A DNA stretch of 64,000 nt from Pontibacter kalidii (GTDB taxonomy: Bacteria; Bacteroidota; Bacteroidia; Cytophagales; Hymenobacteraceae): positions 2,172,501 through 2,236,500 of the forward strand of contig NZ_CP111079.1 of the NCBI RefSeq assembly GCF_026278245.1. The letters run 5' to 3'. A program made the position numbers and the translations under genes. Positions 1 to 10,393 of the stretch are shown here, piece by piece; position 1 is the stretch's first letter; every line of letters starts with the position of its first letter. The notes under the pieces were generated by a model. That model worked only from the letters and a program-made list of their open reading frames with translations. It had not been told where the DNA came from and did no database searches.

Positions 1-1599
1 CTCGGCACGGTCGGTGCCGTCGGCAAGTATCACCATGCCTGCGTGCTGCGAGTAGCCGATGCCCACGCCACCGCCGTGGTGGAACGACACCCAGGTAGCC
101 CCACCGGCCGTGTTGGACATCAGGTTCAGCAGCGGCCAATCGGAGATAGCATCAGAGCCGTCTTTCATACCTTCTGTTTCGCGGTACGGAGAGGCCACGG
201 AACCGCAGTCGAGGTGGTCGCGGCCAATGACGATCGGTGCTTTTACCTTGCCTTCACGCACCAGTTGGTTAAAGAGCAGGCCCGCTTTCTCGCGCTCACC
301 CATGCCCAGCCAGCAAATGCGGCACGGCAGTCCCTGGAAGGCCACCTTCTCCTGCGCCTCGTCCAGCCACTTGATCATGTGTGTGTTTTCCGGGAACAGC
401 TCCTTCAGGGCCTCGTCGGTTACGCGAATATCCTCCGGGTCACCGGAAAGGGCAGCCCAGCGGAACGGCCCTTTGCCCTCGCAAAAGAGCGGACGGATGT
501 ATTCCGGCACAAAGCCTGGTATGTTGAAGGCATTTGCCTCGCCGCCCTGCTGGGCGAACTCGCGCAGGTTGTTGCCGTAGTCGAAGGTTTTGCTGCCACG
601 CTTTTGCAGTTCCAGCATAAAGCCCACGTGGCGGGCCATACTTTTCAGCGACAGCTCTTTATACTTGGCCGGGTCCTGCTGGCGCAGCTCCTTTGCCTCC
701 TGCAGGCTTAACCCGTTCGGCACATAGCCGTTGATCGGATCGTGGGCAGAGGTCTGGTCGGTGAGAATGTCCGGTGTGATGTTGTCAGCAAGCAGGCGTT
801 CCAGCACATCGCCGATATCCCCTACCAGGCCAACAGAGATTGCTTCGCCGCGCTCTTTCGCCTCCAGCACCCAGGCTTTTGCCTCCTCATAATCATAGGT
901 CATTTTGTCGATGTAGCGGGTCTCCAGGCGCTTTTTGATGCGGTCCGGGTCTACGTCTACTCCTAAAAAAGTGGCCCCGGCTATGGTGGCTGCCAGTGGT
1001 TGAGCACCGCCCATGCCCCCTAAGCCGCCCGTCACGAGCAGCTTGTGGCGCAGGTCGCTGTTAAAGTACTTATCGCCGCAGGCAGCGAAGGTCTCGTAGG
1101 TTCCCTGAAGGATGCCCTGCGAGCCGATGTAGATCCAGCTGCCCGCCGTCATCTGTCCGTACATGATCAGGCCGCGCTTGCGCAAGTCGTTAAAGTACTC
1201 CCAGGTGGCCCAATGCGGCACCAGGTTAGAGTTGGCGATGAGCACGCGCGGTGCCTCGGCGTGCGTACGCACCTTGCCTACCGGCTTACCCGACTGCACC
1301 AGCAGGCTCTCGTCCTCCTCCAGCTCCAGCAGTACTTTGATGATCTTGCGGGCATCCTCCGGCGTACGCGCCGCCTGGCCGGTGCCGCCGTATACCACCA
1401 GGTCGGCTGGGGCTTCGGCTACCTCGTCGGTCAGGTTGTTGAGGAACATGCGCAGCGCCGCCTCTGCCTGCCAGTTCTTGCAGTGAAGCTCCGGCCCACG
1501 CGGGGGAATGTAGGTCGGGTGGTTGGCGTATTGCTGTATAAATTGCTCAGCGGTGAGGCCGGCTCTTGGTGAGGTTGCTGTGGCAGCGGATGAATTCAT
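1..1599 (-). CDS. hutU: Urocanate hydratase (urocanase), 3' end outside window
   Basis: Catalyses hydration of urocanate to imidazolonepropionate, the second step of histidine degradation, using tightly bound NAD+ in the cytoplasm. Translating the minus strand from the ATG at 1599 gives 533 codons open to the window edge, including the urocanase segments [30 protein letters not shown] and, close to the left edge, [19 protein letters not shown]. The family is usually about 550-560 residues, so only a short C-terminal stretch should be missing. No other hut gene is in the window; any partners would lie to the left. It is divergent from the methyltransferase at 1721 with a 121-bp shared upstream region. 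Identification is from conserved sequence blocks and is very secure. Confidence 0.97.
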   Translation of the reverse strand, partial: MNSSAATATSPRAGLTAEQFIQQYANHPTYIPPRGPELHCKNWQAEAALRMFLNNLTDEVAEAPADLVVYGGTGQAARTPEDARKIIKVLLELEEDESLLVQSGKPVGKVRTHAEAPRVLIANSNLVPHWATWEYFNDLRKRGLIMYGQMTAGSWIYIGSQGILQGTYETFAACGDKYFNSDLRHKLLVTGGLGGMGGAQPLAATIAGATFLGVDVDPDRIKKRLETRYIDKMTYDYEEAKAWVLEAKERGEAISVGLVGDIGDVLERLLADNITPDILTDQTSAHDPINGYVPNGLSLQEAKELRQQDPAKYKELSLKSMARHVGFMLELQKRGSKTFDYGNNLREFAQQGGEANAFNIPGFVPEYIRPLFCEGKGPFRWAALSGDPEDIRVTDEALKELFPENTHMIKWLDEAQEKVAFQGLPCRICWLGMGEREKAGLLFNQLVREGKVKAPIVIGRDHLDCGSVASPYRETEGMKDGSDAISDWPLLNLMSNTAGGATWVSFHHGGGVGIGYSQHAGMVILADGTDRAE

Positions 1600-1720
1600 A
1601 GTTCTTATTCCAGTTTGGGTTTGTTCAATAATCTGAAAAAATACTTAAAAAAGACAGCAAAAGCGTGCTAATTTTAGATGCAGCAGCCTATCCTGCTGAT
1701 CCAATTATACTTTTATACCT

Positions 1721-2356
1721 ATGTTTCACCTGCCCCTTTCCTCCGCCCCTGCCCAATTCGGCAACATCGATATCTACCTCTTCGACCAGTTGCTGAAAGG
1801 CCGTATCCAAAAAGGCATGAGACTGCTGGACGCGGGCTGCGGGACCGGCCGGAACATACAGTACCTGCTGCAGACCGGGGTAAAAGTATACGGTGCCGAT
1901 GCCTCCGAAGAAGCTATTGCAAAGGTACGCGCGATGGCGTCGGAACTTGCTCCTACCCTATCGCCGAAGAACTTTGTAGTGGCAGACCTGGCACAATTGC
2001 CTTTTGCGGAAGAGATGTTTGAGGTAGTGCTGTGCAGCGCCGTACTGCACTTTGCCCGTGATGAAGCCCATTTCAGAAGTATGGTGCAGGAGCTGTGGCG
2101 GGTGCTGCAGCCAGGAGGCATGCTGTTCTGCCGCCTCGGCACCTCCATCGGCCTGGAAGGTAAGCTGCAACAGGTAGAACCGGGGAAGTATAAAATGGCG
2201 CACGGGCCGGTCTGGTTTCTGGCAGATGAGTCGCTGCTGCGGGAACTGATTCATACTTTAAGGGCGGAGATGCTGGAGCCGCTGAAAACCGTGCTGGTGG
2301 AGCAGGAACGAAGTATGACGACGCTGGTGCTGCGTAAAAAGGGCCGGGATTTTTAA
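1721..2356 (+). CDS. Class I SAM-dependent methyltransferase
   Basis: A 211-residue protein with the class I methyltransferase glycine loop LLDAGCGTGRN near residues 36-46 (SAM binding), an acidic motif II after the GADAS strand, and the motif LCSAVLHF and LWRVLQPGGMLF that are typical of small-molecule (UbiE/Methyltransf_11-type) enzymes. The substrate cannot be told from sequence. The ATG at 1721 follows a TATACTT-rich spacer without a Shine-Dalgarno sequence. The gene stands alone, divergent from hutU. Confidence 0.85.
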   Translation: MFHLPLSSAPAQFGNIDIYLFDQLLKGRIQKGMRLLDAGCGTGRNIQYLLQTGVKVYGADASEEAIAKVRAMASELAPTLSPKNFVVADLAQLPFAEEMFEVVLCSAVLHFARDEAHFRSMVQELWRVLQPGGMLFCRLGTSIGLEGKLQQVEPGKYKMAHGPVWFLADESLLRELIHTLRAEMLEPLKTVLVEQERSMTTLVLRKKGRDF

Positions 2357-2626
2357 GCCTGGCGAAACGACAGGATTATGTTTCTCTTTGGCACCTGCTA
2401 TTGCTACTCCGATAGGCCACCCGCGGTCGCGGCCTTCTCTAGCAATACACGTCACCCCCTACCTTCCTCTTACTTCAGCATCGCCCCGGTGGGTGCTGGC
2501 CCGATCCTACAAAGCGGGCGCTCAAAACCAGATATTGGCGTGAATGCCGGCATTCACACTGTAAAAGCAACTTTTGCCTGCTACTGAAACAAAACGCGCA
2601 GCCTTTGGGGGCTGCGCGCTGTGCTG
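2357..2626. other. Spacer between convergent genes with an 18-bp perfect palindrome
   Basis: This 270-bp spacer between the convergent methyltransferase and cytochrome genes holds the terminator at 2587-2618 and a perfect 18-bp palindrome at 2540-2557 (GTGAATGCC followed by its reverse complement). An open frame of 69 codons on the plus strand has no recognisable protein character. Read on the minus strand, fragments such as SVNAGIHANIWF resemble pieces of an outer-membrane barrel, so decayed coding DNA is possible but unproven. Confidence 0.4.
2587..2618 (-). terminator. Rho-independent terminator of the cytochrome c gene
   Basis: Nine-bp GC-rich stem (2595-2603 pairing with 2610-2618) with a short loop; on the minus strand it is followed by TTTTGTTTC. 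It lies 8 bp past the cytochrome c stop codon. Confidence 0.8.
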
Positions 2627-3082
2627 TTATTTTTTCAGGGATAAGATGTAATCCACCATTTTACCGGCGTCGTCGTTGCTGATGTTGGGGTGCGGCGGCA
2701 TGGGCACCTGGCCCCATACCCCGGCGCCGCCTTCCTTGATTTTGCTGATCAGGTACTCCCTGTTCTTGTCGTTGGCTTCATATTTCTCGGCTACGTCCAC
2801 ATAGGCCGGCCCCACCAGCTTCTGCTGGTTGTTGTGGCAGGCCGTACAGTCAGACCCCGCGATCAGCATAGCACCCGGGTGCTGCTTCGGCTGCTCCGCG
2901 GCTGCTTTTGGGGCTGTGGGGGTTCTGGTGCCAGGTGCAGGCTCCGGCGCGTTTGCCCGGGCTGTGGCTACTGAGTCGCGGTAGCTCTGCTCGTAGTAGC
3001 GGTCATATTCTGATTCCTGGCCACCGCAGGAGGTAAGTATAAATCCTATACCTACAGCGGCAAAAAAGTACTTCGCGTTCAT
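2627..3082 (-). CDS. Lipoprotein c-type cytochrome (c551/c552-like)
   Basis: A 151-residue monohaem cytochrome c for periplasmic electron transfer. The N-terminus MNAKYFFAAVGIGFILTSCGG is a lipoprotein signal with lipobox cysteine, followed by a Pro/Ala-rich linker and a class I cytochrome domain with haem motif CTACH and a distal methionine in the VPMPPHPNIS segment. In-frame ATGs also exist at 3088 and 3097; the start at 3082 is preferred because it places the basic n-region directly before the hydrophobic stretch. Its partner is not apparent from the neighbours; it is a single-gene unit with its own terminator. Confidence 0.85.
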   Translation of the reverse strand: MNAKYFFAAVGIGFILTSCGGQESEYDRYYEQSYRDSVATARANAPEPAPGTRTPTAPKAAAEQPKQHPGAMLIAGSDCTACHNNQQKLVGPAYVDVAEKYEANDKNREYLISKIKEGGAGVWGQVPMPPHPNISNDDAGKMVDYILSLKK

Positions 3083-3279
3083 AGTCATATCAATCATGTT
3101 TATGCAAGTCTATACATTCTCCAAAGGGGGATTGTTGCATGATGCCCTCCGGCAGAGAAAGCTTCGCCGGCCCACTTCCTGAACAGCACCACCCCTGTAA
3201 GTTAAGCCAGGCGGGCGCCTAAAGTAAATTACAAAAAGTGTATATTACAACATCAAGCGCAAAACTAACCCGAAACACC

Positions 3280-5721
3280 ATGACATCACCCTTTACCAGA
3301 ACCCTCTGGCTACTGCTTCTGCTGCCCTTACTCACAACAGGTATGGCGGTGGCCCAGAAGCTCCCAGGCATTGCCTCTAAAACCGCGGGCATGCAGAAAT
3401 TCCCCGGCTACTTTACCTTTTACTATGATGATGCCTCGGGCAAAGTATGGCTGGAGGTAGACAAGCTGAACCAGGAATTCCTGTACGTGAACTCCCTCCC
3501 CTCCGGCCTCGGCTCCAACGACATTGGCCTGGACCGCGGCCAGCTCGGCGGGGAAAGGATAGTATACTTTGAGAAGATAGGCCCAAAGGTGATGCTCGTG
3601 CAGCCCAACCTCGCTTACCGCGCCATCACAGAAAACAAAAACGAGACCCGCGCCGTGGAGGAGTCCTTTGCCAAGTCTATCCTTTGGGGGTTCAAAGCCG
3701 AGGCTGAGGATGGAGGAAGGGTATTGGTGGACGCCACCGATTTCCTGCTCCGCGACGCCCACGACGTAGTAGGAAGTATAAAACGCACCAAGCAAGGCAC
3801 CTATAAGCTCGACGCCAGCCGCTCGGCCGTTTACCTGCCCCGCACCAGGAACTTCCCACAGAACACCGAGTTTGAGGCCACGCTCACCTTTACCGGAGGC
3901 GAGGATGCCGGCCGTTATGTGCGCGAGGTAGCGCCGGATGTGCAGGCCCTCACGCTACGCCAGCACCACTCCTTCATTGAGCTGCCCGACAACAACTATA
4001 CGCCGCGAGAGGCCGATCCGCGTGCCGGCTTCTTCGGCATCTCCTACTTCGATTATGCCACACCAGTGGATGAGAACATCGAAAAGCGCTTCATCGCCCG
4101 CCACCGCCTGCAGAAAAAGAACCCTGCGGCCAAGGTATCAGAGGCTGTGGAGCCGATCGTATACTACGTAGATAACGGCGCGCCGGAGCCTATCCGCACT
4201 GCCCTGCTGGAGGGAGCCCGCTGGTGGAACCAGGCTTTTGAGGCTGCCGGATACAAGGACGCTTTCCGGGTGGAGGTTTTGCCGGAGGGTGCCGACCCGA
4301 TGGACGTGCGCTACAACATCATCCAGTGGGTGCACCGCAGCACGCGCGGCTGGTCCTACGGCGCCTCAGTGGTAGACCCGCGCACCGGCGAGATCATCAA
4401 GGGGCACGTATCGCTGGGCTCCCTGCGCGTGCGCCAGGACTACCTGATAGCAGAAGGTTTGCTGGCGCCTTACGAGGAGGGCAAGCCGACAAGCAATGCG
4501 ATGATGGAGATGGCGCTGGCGCGTATCCGGCAGCTATCGGCGCACGAGCTGGGCCATACGCTGGGCATCATGCACAACTACGCCGCCAACAACAATGCCT
4601 CCGTCATGGATTACCCGCACCCGCAAGCCAAGCTGGACCGCGCCGGCAACATCGACCTGAGCAAGGCCTACGGTACAGGTATAGGCGAATGGGACAAGCT
4701 GGCTGTGGCCTACGGCTATCAGGACTTCCCGAAAGGCACCCATGAAAAGCAGGCGCTGGATGAGCTGCTGGCACAGGGTATAGCCCGTGGCCTCACCTTC
4801 ATCTCTGACCGCGACGCCCGCGCAGCTGGCGGGGCACACCCTACCGCCCATCTCTGGGACAACGGCGACAATGCCACAGACGAACTGCTTAATGTGCTGA
4901 AAATACGCGAGAAGGCCCTGCAGAATTTCTCTGAGAAGAACATCAAACCCGGCGCTCCCATGAGCACGCTGGAGGACGTACTGGTACCCATCTACAACTT
5001 CCACCGCTACCAGACAGAGGCAGCAGCCAAACTGATTGGCGGTGTAGAGTATACCTATGCCGTGCGTGGCGACAAACAAGTGGTGACGCAGGTGCTGGAC
5101 AAAAGGGAGCAGCAAAAGGCGCTGGACGCCCTGCTGAAGACGATCTCACCGGAGGTGCTCACCCTGCCGGAGAACATCATTGCTCTTATTCCACCGCGGG
5201 CGCCGGGGCTCCGCAACAGCCGCGAACTGTTTGCCAAGCGCACCGGCCTCACCTTCGACCCACTGGCAGCCGCCCAGGCTTCGGCCGATTTTTCTGTATC
5301 ATTCCTGCTGCACCCGGAGCGCGCCTCGCGTTTGGTGGAGCTGGGGGCCCGCACCAACAGCCTCAGCCTGCAGGACGTAACAAAGCAGGTGCTCGAAACC
5401 ACCTGGAAGAGCCGCCGGCAGAATGGGTTGGCGGCACAGGTACAGCTGCAAACCGAGCAGGTGGTACTCACCCACCTGCTGGCGCTGGCCCAGAATGACG
5501 ATGCCTCCTATCAGGCACGTGCCATAGCTACTGCTGCCTTGAACAATATCAAACAGCACGCCACCAGCCAGGCCAGGCGCACCCGCGACGACGGGTATAA
5601 GGCCCACCTGGAATTTGCCTTGGCCAGAATAGAGAATCCGGAGGAGATCAAACCAACCAAAGCACAAGACCTGCCGCCTGGTGCCCCTATCGGAAGCGGG
5701 GAGTATATGGGGTGTGAATAG
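3280..5721 (+). CDS. Secreted zinc-dependent metalloprotease (DUF5117/DUF4953 type)
   Basis: An 813-residue exported protein from the ATG at 3280, with signal peptide MTSPFTRTLWLLLLLPLL ending near AVAQ. The zinc site HELGHTLGIMH lies near residue 422 (HExxH plus third His), followed by SVMDYPHP, the Met-turn-like segment of metzincin-type enzymes. The N-terminal part matches the DUF5117/5118 architecture common in Bacteroidota and the C-terminal part is helical. An in-frame ATG-like start at 3238 would put 14 residues before the signal and is less likely. The physiological substrate is unknown. A terminator follows at 5744. Confidence 0.88.
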   Translation: MTSPFTRTLWLLLLLPLLTTGMAVAQKLPGIASKTAGMQKFPGYFTFYYDDASGKVWLEVDKLNQEFLYVNSLPSGLGSNDIGLDRGQLGGERIVYFEKIGPKVMLVQPNLAYRAITENKNETRAVEESFAKSILWGFKAEAEDGGRVLVDATDFLLRDAHDVVGSIKRTKQGTYKLDASRSAVYLPRTRNFPQNTEFEATLTFTGGEDAGRYVREVAPDVQALTLRQHHSFIELPDNNYTPREADPRAGFFGISYFDYATPVDENIEKRFIARHRLQKKNPAAKVSEAVEPIVYYVDNGAPEPIRTALLEGARWWNQAFEAAGYKDAFRVEVLPEGADPMDVRYNIIQWVHRSTRGWSYGASVVDPRTGEIIKGHVSLGSLRVRQDYLIAEGLLAPYEEGKPTSNAMMEMALARIRQLSAHELGHTLGIMHNYAANNNASVMDYPHPQAKLDRAGNIDLSKAYGTGIGEWDKLAVAYGYQDFPKGTHEKQALDELLAQGIARGLTFISDRDARAAGGAHPTAHLWDNGDNATDELLNVLKIREKALQNFSEKNIKPGAPMSTLEDVLVPIYNFHRYQTEAAAKLIGGVEYTYAVRGDKQVVTQVLDKREQQKALDALLKTISPEVLTLPENIIALIPPRAPGLRNSRELFAKRTGLTFDPLAAAQASADFSVSFLLHPERASRLVELGARTNSLSLQDVTKQVLETTWKSRRQNGLAAQVQLQTEQVVLTHLLALAQNDDASYQARAIATAALNNIKQHATSQARRTRDDGYKAHLEFALARIENPEEIKPTKAQDLPPGAPIGSGEYMGCE

Positions 5722-5743
5722 ATACTGGAGTACAGGCCACCGT

Positions 5744-5776
5744 AAACCGCCCTTTCGCTACGAAGGGGCGGTTTTT
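5744..5776 (+). terminator. Rho-independent terminator after the zinc protease
   Basis: Fourteen-bp stem (5744-5757 with 5761-5774, one G-T pair) closed by a 3-nt loop, then a short T run. It is 23 bp beyond the protease stop. Confidence 0.85.
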
Positions 5777-7804
<2,028 letters not shown>

Positions 7805-7830
7805 CATAGGGTATACTGCATATTTATAGA

Positions 7831-7865
7831 CAGAAGGGAGGGCTATTTGCCCTCCCTTTCTGCTT
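7831..7865 (+). terminator. Rho-independent terminator after tmm-like gene
   Basis: About 13-bp stem AGAAGGGAGGGC/GCCCTCCCTTTCT with one bulged base and a TATTT loop, 27 bp after the stop codon; the T-rich tail is weak. Confidence 0.65.
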
Positions 7866-7929
7866 TAACACTTATGGGTTTATACTTGCCCGCAGCCACT
7901 GCTTCGTCTGAAGTATAAATGTATAGAGG

Positions 7930-8076
7930 CACACGCACCGGGAGGCGCTAAGCCTGGCAAATGCTTGCTACGCCGCCCGGTTCTCCGGTTGGAAGCAGGG
8001 AGTTTCTGCGATGTTCGTAGCGGTGGAGTAAAGTATGAAAAGCGCCCCTGCGGGTTTTGGCAGGGGCGCTTTTTTA
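7930..8076 (+). ncRNA. Candidate small RNA ending in a terminator
   Basis: Stem 7937-7947/7971-7981 (ACCGGGAGGCG against CGCCGCCCGGT, one mismatch), an inner small hairpin, further complementary segments (GCAG/CTGC around 7994-8009), then the terminator 8041-8070 plus T run. No known RNA family was recognised; 6S, SRP, tmRNA and common riboswitch signatures were looked for and not found. The 5' end is a guess. Confidence 0.3.
8041..8076 (+). terminator. Strong rho-independent terminator without an upstream gene
   Basis: Perfect 11-bp stem AGCGCCCCTGC/GCAGGGGCGCT with 8-nt loop followed by TTTTTTAT. The nearest upstream gene already has a terminator at 7831. Confidence 0.8.
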
Positions 8077-8442
8077 TGGATAGCCATCTTCTGTAGTGAA
8101 CTACCTTTGACTAAAGAACCTTGAGGTAATAGGGCCTTCTCCCAATGCACCACTTATAGTCAGGCCGCTGGTGATAGCTATTCCTGCACGCTGCTGTACT
8201 TAATCAACAACCGGTATAATTATACTTTACTTTCAGGGGCGGGTGTCTTAAAGTACAGGAGCAAACCGCTAAAATCTCCACCTTATGCTTATTTATCTAA
8301 CACATAATCAGTAAATTCACCCGGGCATAATGTTTAGCCCACAGGAATATTAACATAACCTAAACCATTACATGCTACCTGAGCGAGCCGGTATTCACCT
8401 GCTGGTAAGCTCCTTATTTTTTCATTCTCAGTTTCATATCTC

Positions 8443-9786
8443 GTGCATTCTACTACTAACCTATCTTTTAAAGAAACCTTCTTTATTGGCCTGATGCTCT
8501 TCGCTATTTTCTTTGGCGCGGGCAACCTTATTTTTCCGCTGTCGCTGGGCCAGGCCGCCGGCGAAAACCTGGTGCCTGCTATTGTGGGCTTTCTGCTGAC
8601 AGGTGTCGGGCTTCCGCTGCTCGGTGTTATCGCCATCGGAATCTCCAAAAATGAAGATGTAGCCTCTATTTCCGCCAAGGTGCACCCTGTCTTCGGCCTG
8701 CTGTTTCCGGTGGTTATTTACCTGACCCTGGGTCCCCTGTTTGCCGTGCCAAGAACCGGGACAGTATCCTACGAAATCGGCATTGTGCCCTTCCTGCCCG
8801 AAGCGTTGCGGACATCCGCCTGGGGGATGGCGCTATACTCAGTAGTATTCTTCACCATTACGTACCTGCTTGCCCTGAATCCCAGCAAAATAGTGGATCG
8901 CATCGGCAAGATACTGACCCCGGTGCTGCTGCTGATTCTTTTCGTGCTACTGACAAAAAGCGTGGCTGATCCGCTCGGCAGTACCCAGCTGCCGGTGGGC
9001 TTATATGAAAGCGCGCCTTTCTTTAAAGGGTTTCAGGAGGGATATTTAACCATGGATACCATCGGCTCCTTTGTGTTTGGCCTGATTGTGATAAATACGA
9101 TACGCGCTAAAGGGGTGGAGAGCACCCGGCAGATAGCCAAAGTAACCGCTACGGCAGGCTTTGTAGCCGCCGCAGGCCTGGCCATTGTATACATCGGGCT
9201 GGCTTATACGGGCGCCACCAGTGTAGAAACGCTCGGGCATTTAGAGAACGGTGGCCTTATCATCACCAATGTATCGAACCTGCACTTCGGCCTTTTGGGG
9301 AATATGATCCTGGGCGTTGCCATTACGTTTGCCTGCCTGACCACCAGTATTGGTTTGATCGTGGCCTGTGCCAGCTTCTTTAACACGCTCCGTCCTTCCA
9401 TCTCTTATAAAACCTACGTGCTGATCCTGACGGCTGTGAGCGCCGTAATCTCCAATGTAGGGCTAACGCAGATCATTTCCTTCTCTATACCGGTGCTGGT
9501 GGCCATTTACCCGATCGTTATCGTGCTGATCGCTTTGACCTTGATGGGGTCGGCGCTCAAAAACAGGAACACCGTTTATACCTGGGCTGTTTTGTTTACC
9601 GGTATCATCAGTTTGTTTGACGGCATCAAAGCGGCGGGTTTTGAGCTCGGCATCCTTGCTTTTTTGGGGGAGCACCTGCCCTTGTTCAGCCTTGGCATGG
9701 GGTGGCTCATACCGGCCATCCTGGGCGGTATCATAGGCTACGGGCTTTCGTTCAGGCAAAAAGCGTATGCGCTGGAAGAAGCATAG
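8443..9786 (+). CDS. brnQ: Branched-chain amino acid carrier (LIVCS family)
   Basis: A 447-residue inner-membrane sodium- or proton-coupled importer of Leu, Ile and Val. It is hydrophobic throughout, with about twelve membrane segments, and begins with the BrnQ signature FIGLMLFAIFFGAGNLIFP followed by GVGLPLLGVIAIG and TLGPLFAVPRTG. The start is GTG at 8443, giving a short hydrophilic N-terminus before the first helix; no better start lies downstream within the conserved region. It is a single transcription unit closed by the terminator at 9807. Confidence 0.93.
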   Translation: MHSTTNLSFKETFFIGLMLFAIFFGAGNLIFPLSLGQAAGENLVPAIVGFLLTGVGLPLLGVIAIGISKNEDVASISAKVHPVFGLLFPVVIYLTLGPLFAVPRTGTVSYEIGIVPFLPEALRTSAWGMALYSVVFFTITYLLALNPSKIVDRIGKILTPVLLLILFVLLTKSVADPLGSTQLPVGLYESAPFFKGFQEGYLTMDTIGSFVFGLIVINTIRAKGVESTRQIAKVTATAGFVAAAGLAIVYIGLAYTGATSVETLGHLENGGLIITNVSNLHFGLLGNMILGVAITFACLTTSIGLIVACASFFNTLRPSISYKTYVLILTAVSAVISNVGLTQIISFSIPVLVAIYPIVIVLIALTLMGSALKNRNTVYTWAVLFTGIISLFDGIKAAGFELGILAFLGEHLPLFSLGMGWLIPAILGGIIGYGLSFRQKAYALEEA

Positions 9787-9806
9787 CGCATACTTTTAGA
9801 CAATAG

Positions 9807-9845
9807 AAAAAGGGCAGGCATCAAGCACGATGTCTGCCCTTTTTT
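9807..9845 (+). terminator. Rho-independent terminator after brnQ
   Basis: About 16-bp stem around AGGGCAG/CTGCCCT (one wobble) with an AAGCAC loop, followed by a T run. The A-rich 5' flank means it could also stop leftward transcription of the convergent gene at 9916. Confidence 0.85.
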
Positions 9846-9915
9846 GCGATAATACATGCTACTACCTGACGGGAAGCAGGAAGCCAGGGAGACGCCGGTA
9901 TAAAACTTCGGCTTT

Positions 9916-10173
9916 CTACCGGTCTAGCATACCCTGCACATCAAGCCCCTCCACATAGGGCTCCAGCACGGCCATGGCATTGGCCGACTTCTTAAAGGTG
10001 CTGATCACCTGCGCCTCTTCCCCTGTCCATACTTCCACAAAGGCGTTATGCAAAGTATAAAGCGTCACCGTCCAGCTGTTAAATTGGCGCTGCCCCAGGA
10101 GGGTGCCTTCTTTGGCTAACGTTTCGGCCTGGCTCCGCAGCGGCAGCCGCTCAAACATGGAGTGTTCCAGCAT
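9916..10173 (-). CDS. Small hypothetical protein
   Basis: An 85-residue soluble protein starting MLEHSMFERLPL, with a compact alternating pattern (WTVTLYTLHNAFVEVWTG) suggesting a beta meander, ending in a helix. I do not recognise a named family. The open frame extends upstream to 10296, but that part reads like AT-rich non-coding DNA with AAGTATA words, so the ATG at 10173 (or 10158) is preferred. It is convergent with brnQ and divergent from the M28 peptidase. Confidence 0.65.
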   Translation of the reverse strand: MLEHSMFERLPLRSQAETLAKEGTLLGQRQFNSWTVTLYTLHNAFVEVWTGEEAQVISTFKKSANAMAVLEPYVEGLDVQGMLDR

Positions 10174-10393
10174 ACATATTCTGTTATGGTGCGTTCTTGA
10201 TAAGTACGGAAACAGCAATTTAGTTTCCGTTTTTCCGGATAAAGTATAGCTTTGGAAGCGGATTTGGCGCTCAGTCAGGAAAAACCTCACGGCCATACTT
10301 TACAGCTTAAAACGATTGTTGATTAAACCATCCTGCCGCTTTCGCCTCTAATGTGAAACAACTATATACCTATTCCATATTTACTAAACCCTT

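Larger units (their letters stand above)
7866..8442. other. Non-coding region upstream of brnQ, with a structured stretch and orphan terminator
   Basis: Roughly 575 bp without a gene. From 7937 to 7981 an 11-bp stem (one mismatch) encloses a loop that can itself pair, and a strong terminator lies at 8041-8076 with no coding gene between it and the previous terminator. This may be an independent small RNA of about 140 nt. From 8077 to 8442 nothing specific is visible apart from TATACTT words and an AT-rich tract before brnQ. Confidence 0.45.

Noticed and set aside
7880..7990. Possible cobalamin riboswitch (GCCACTG word near 7890)
   Set aside because: The B12 box and the other conserved blocks are absent.
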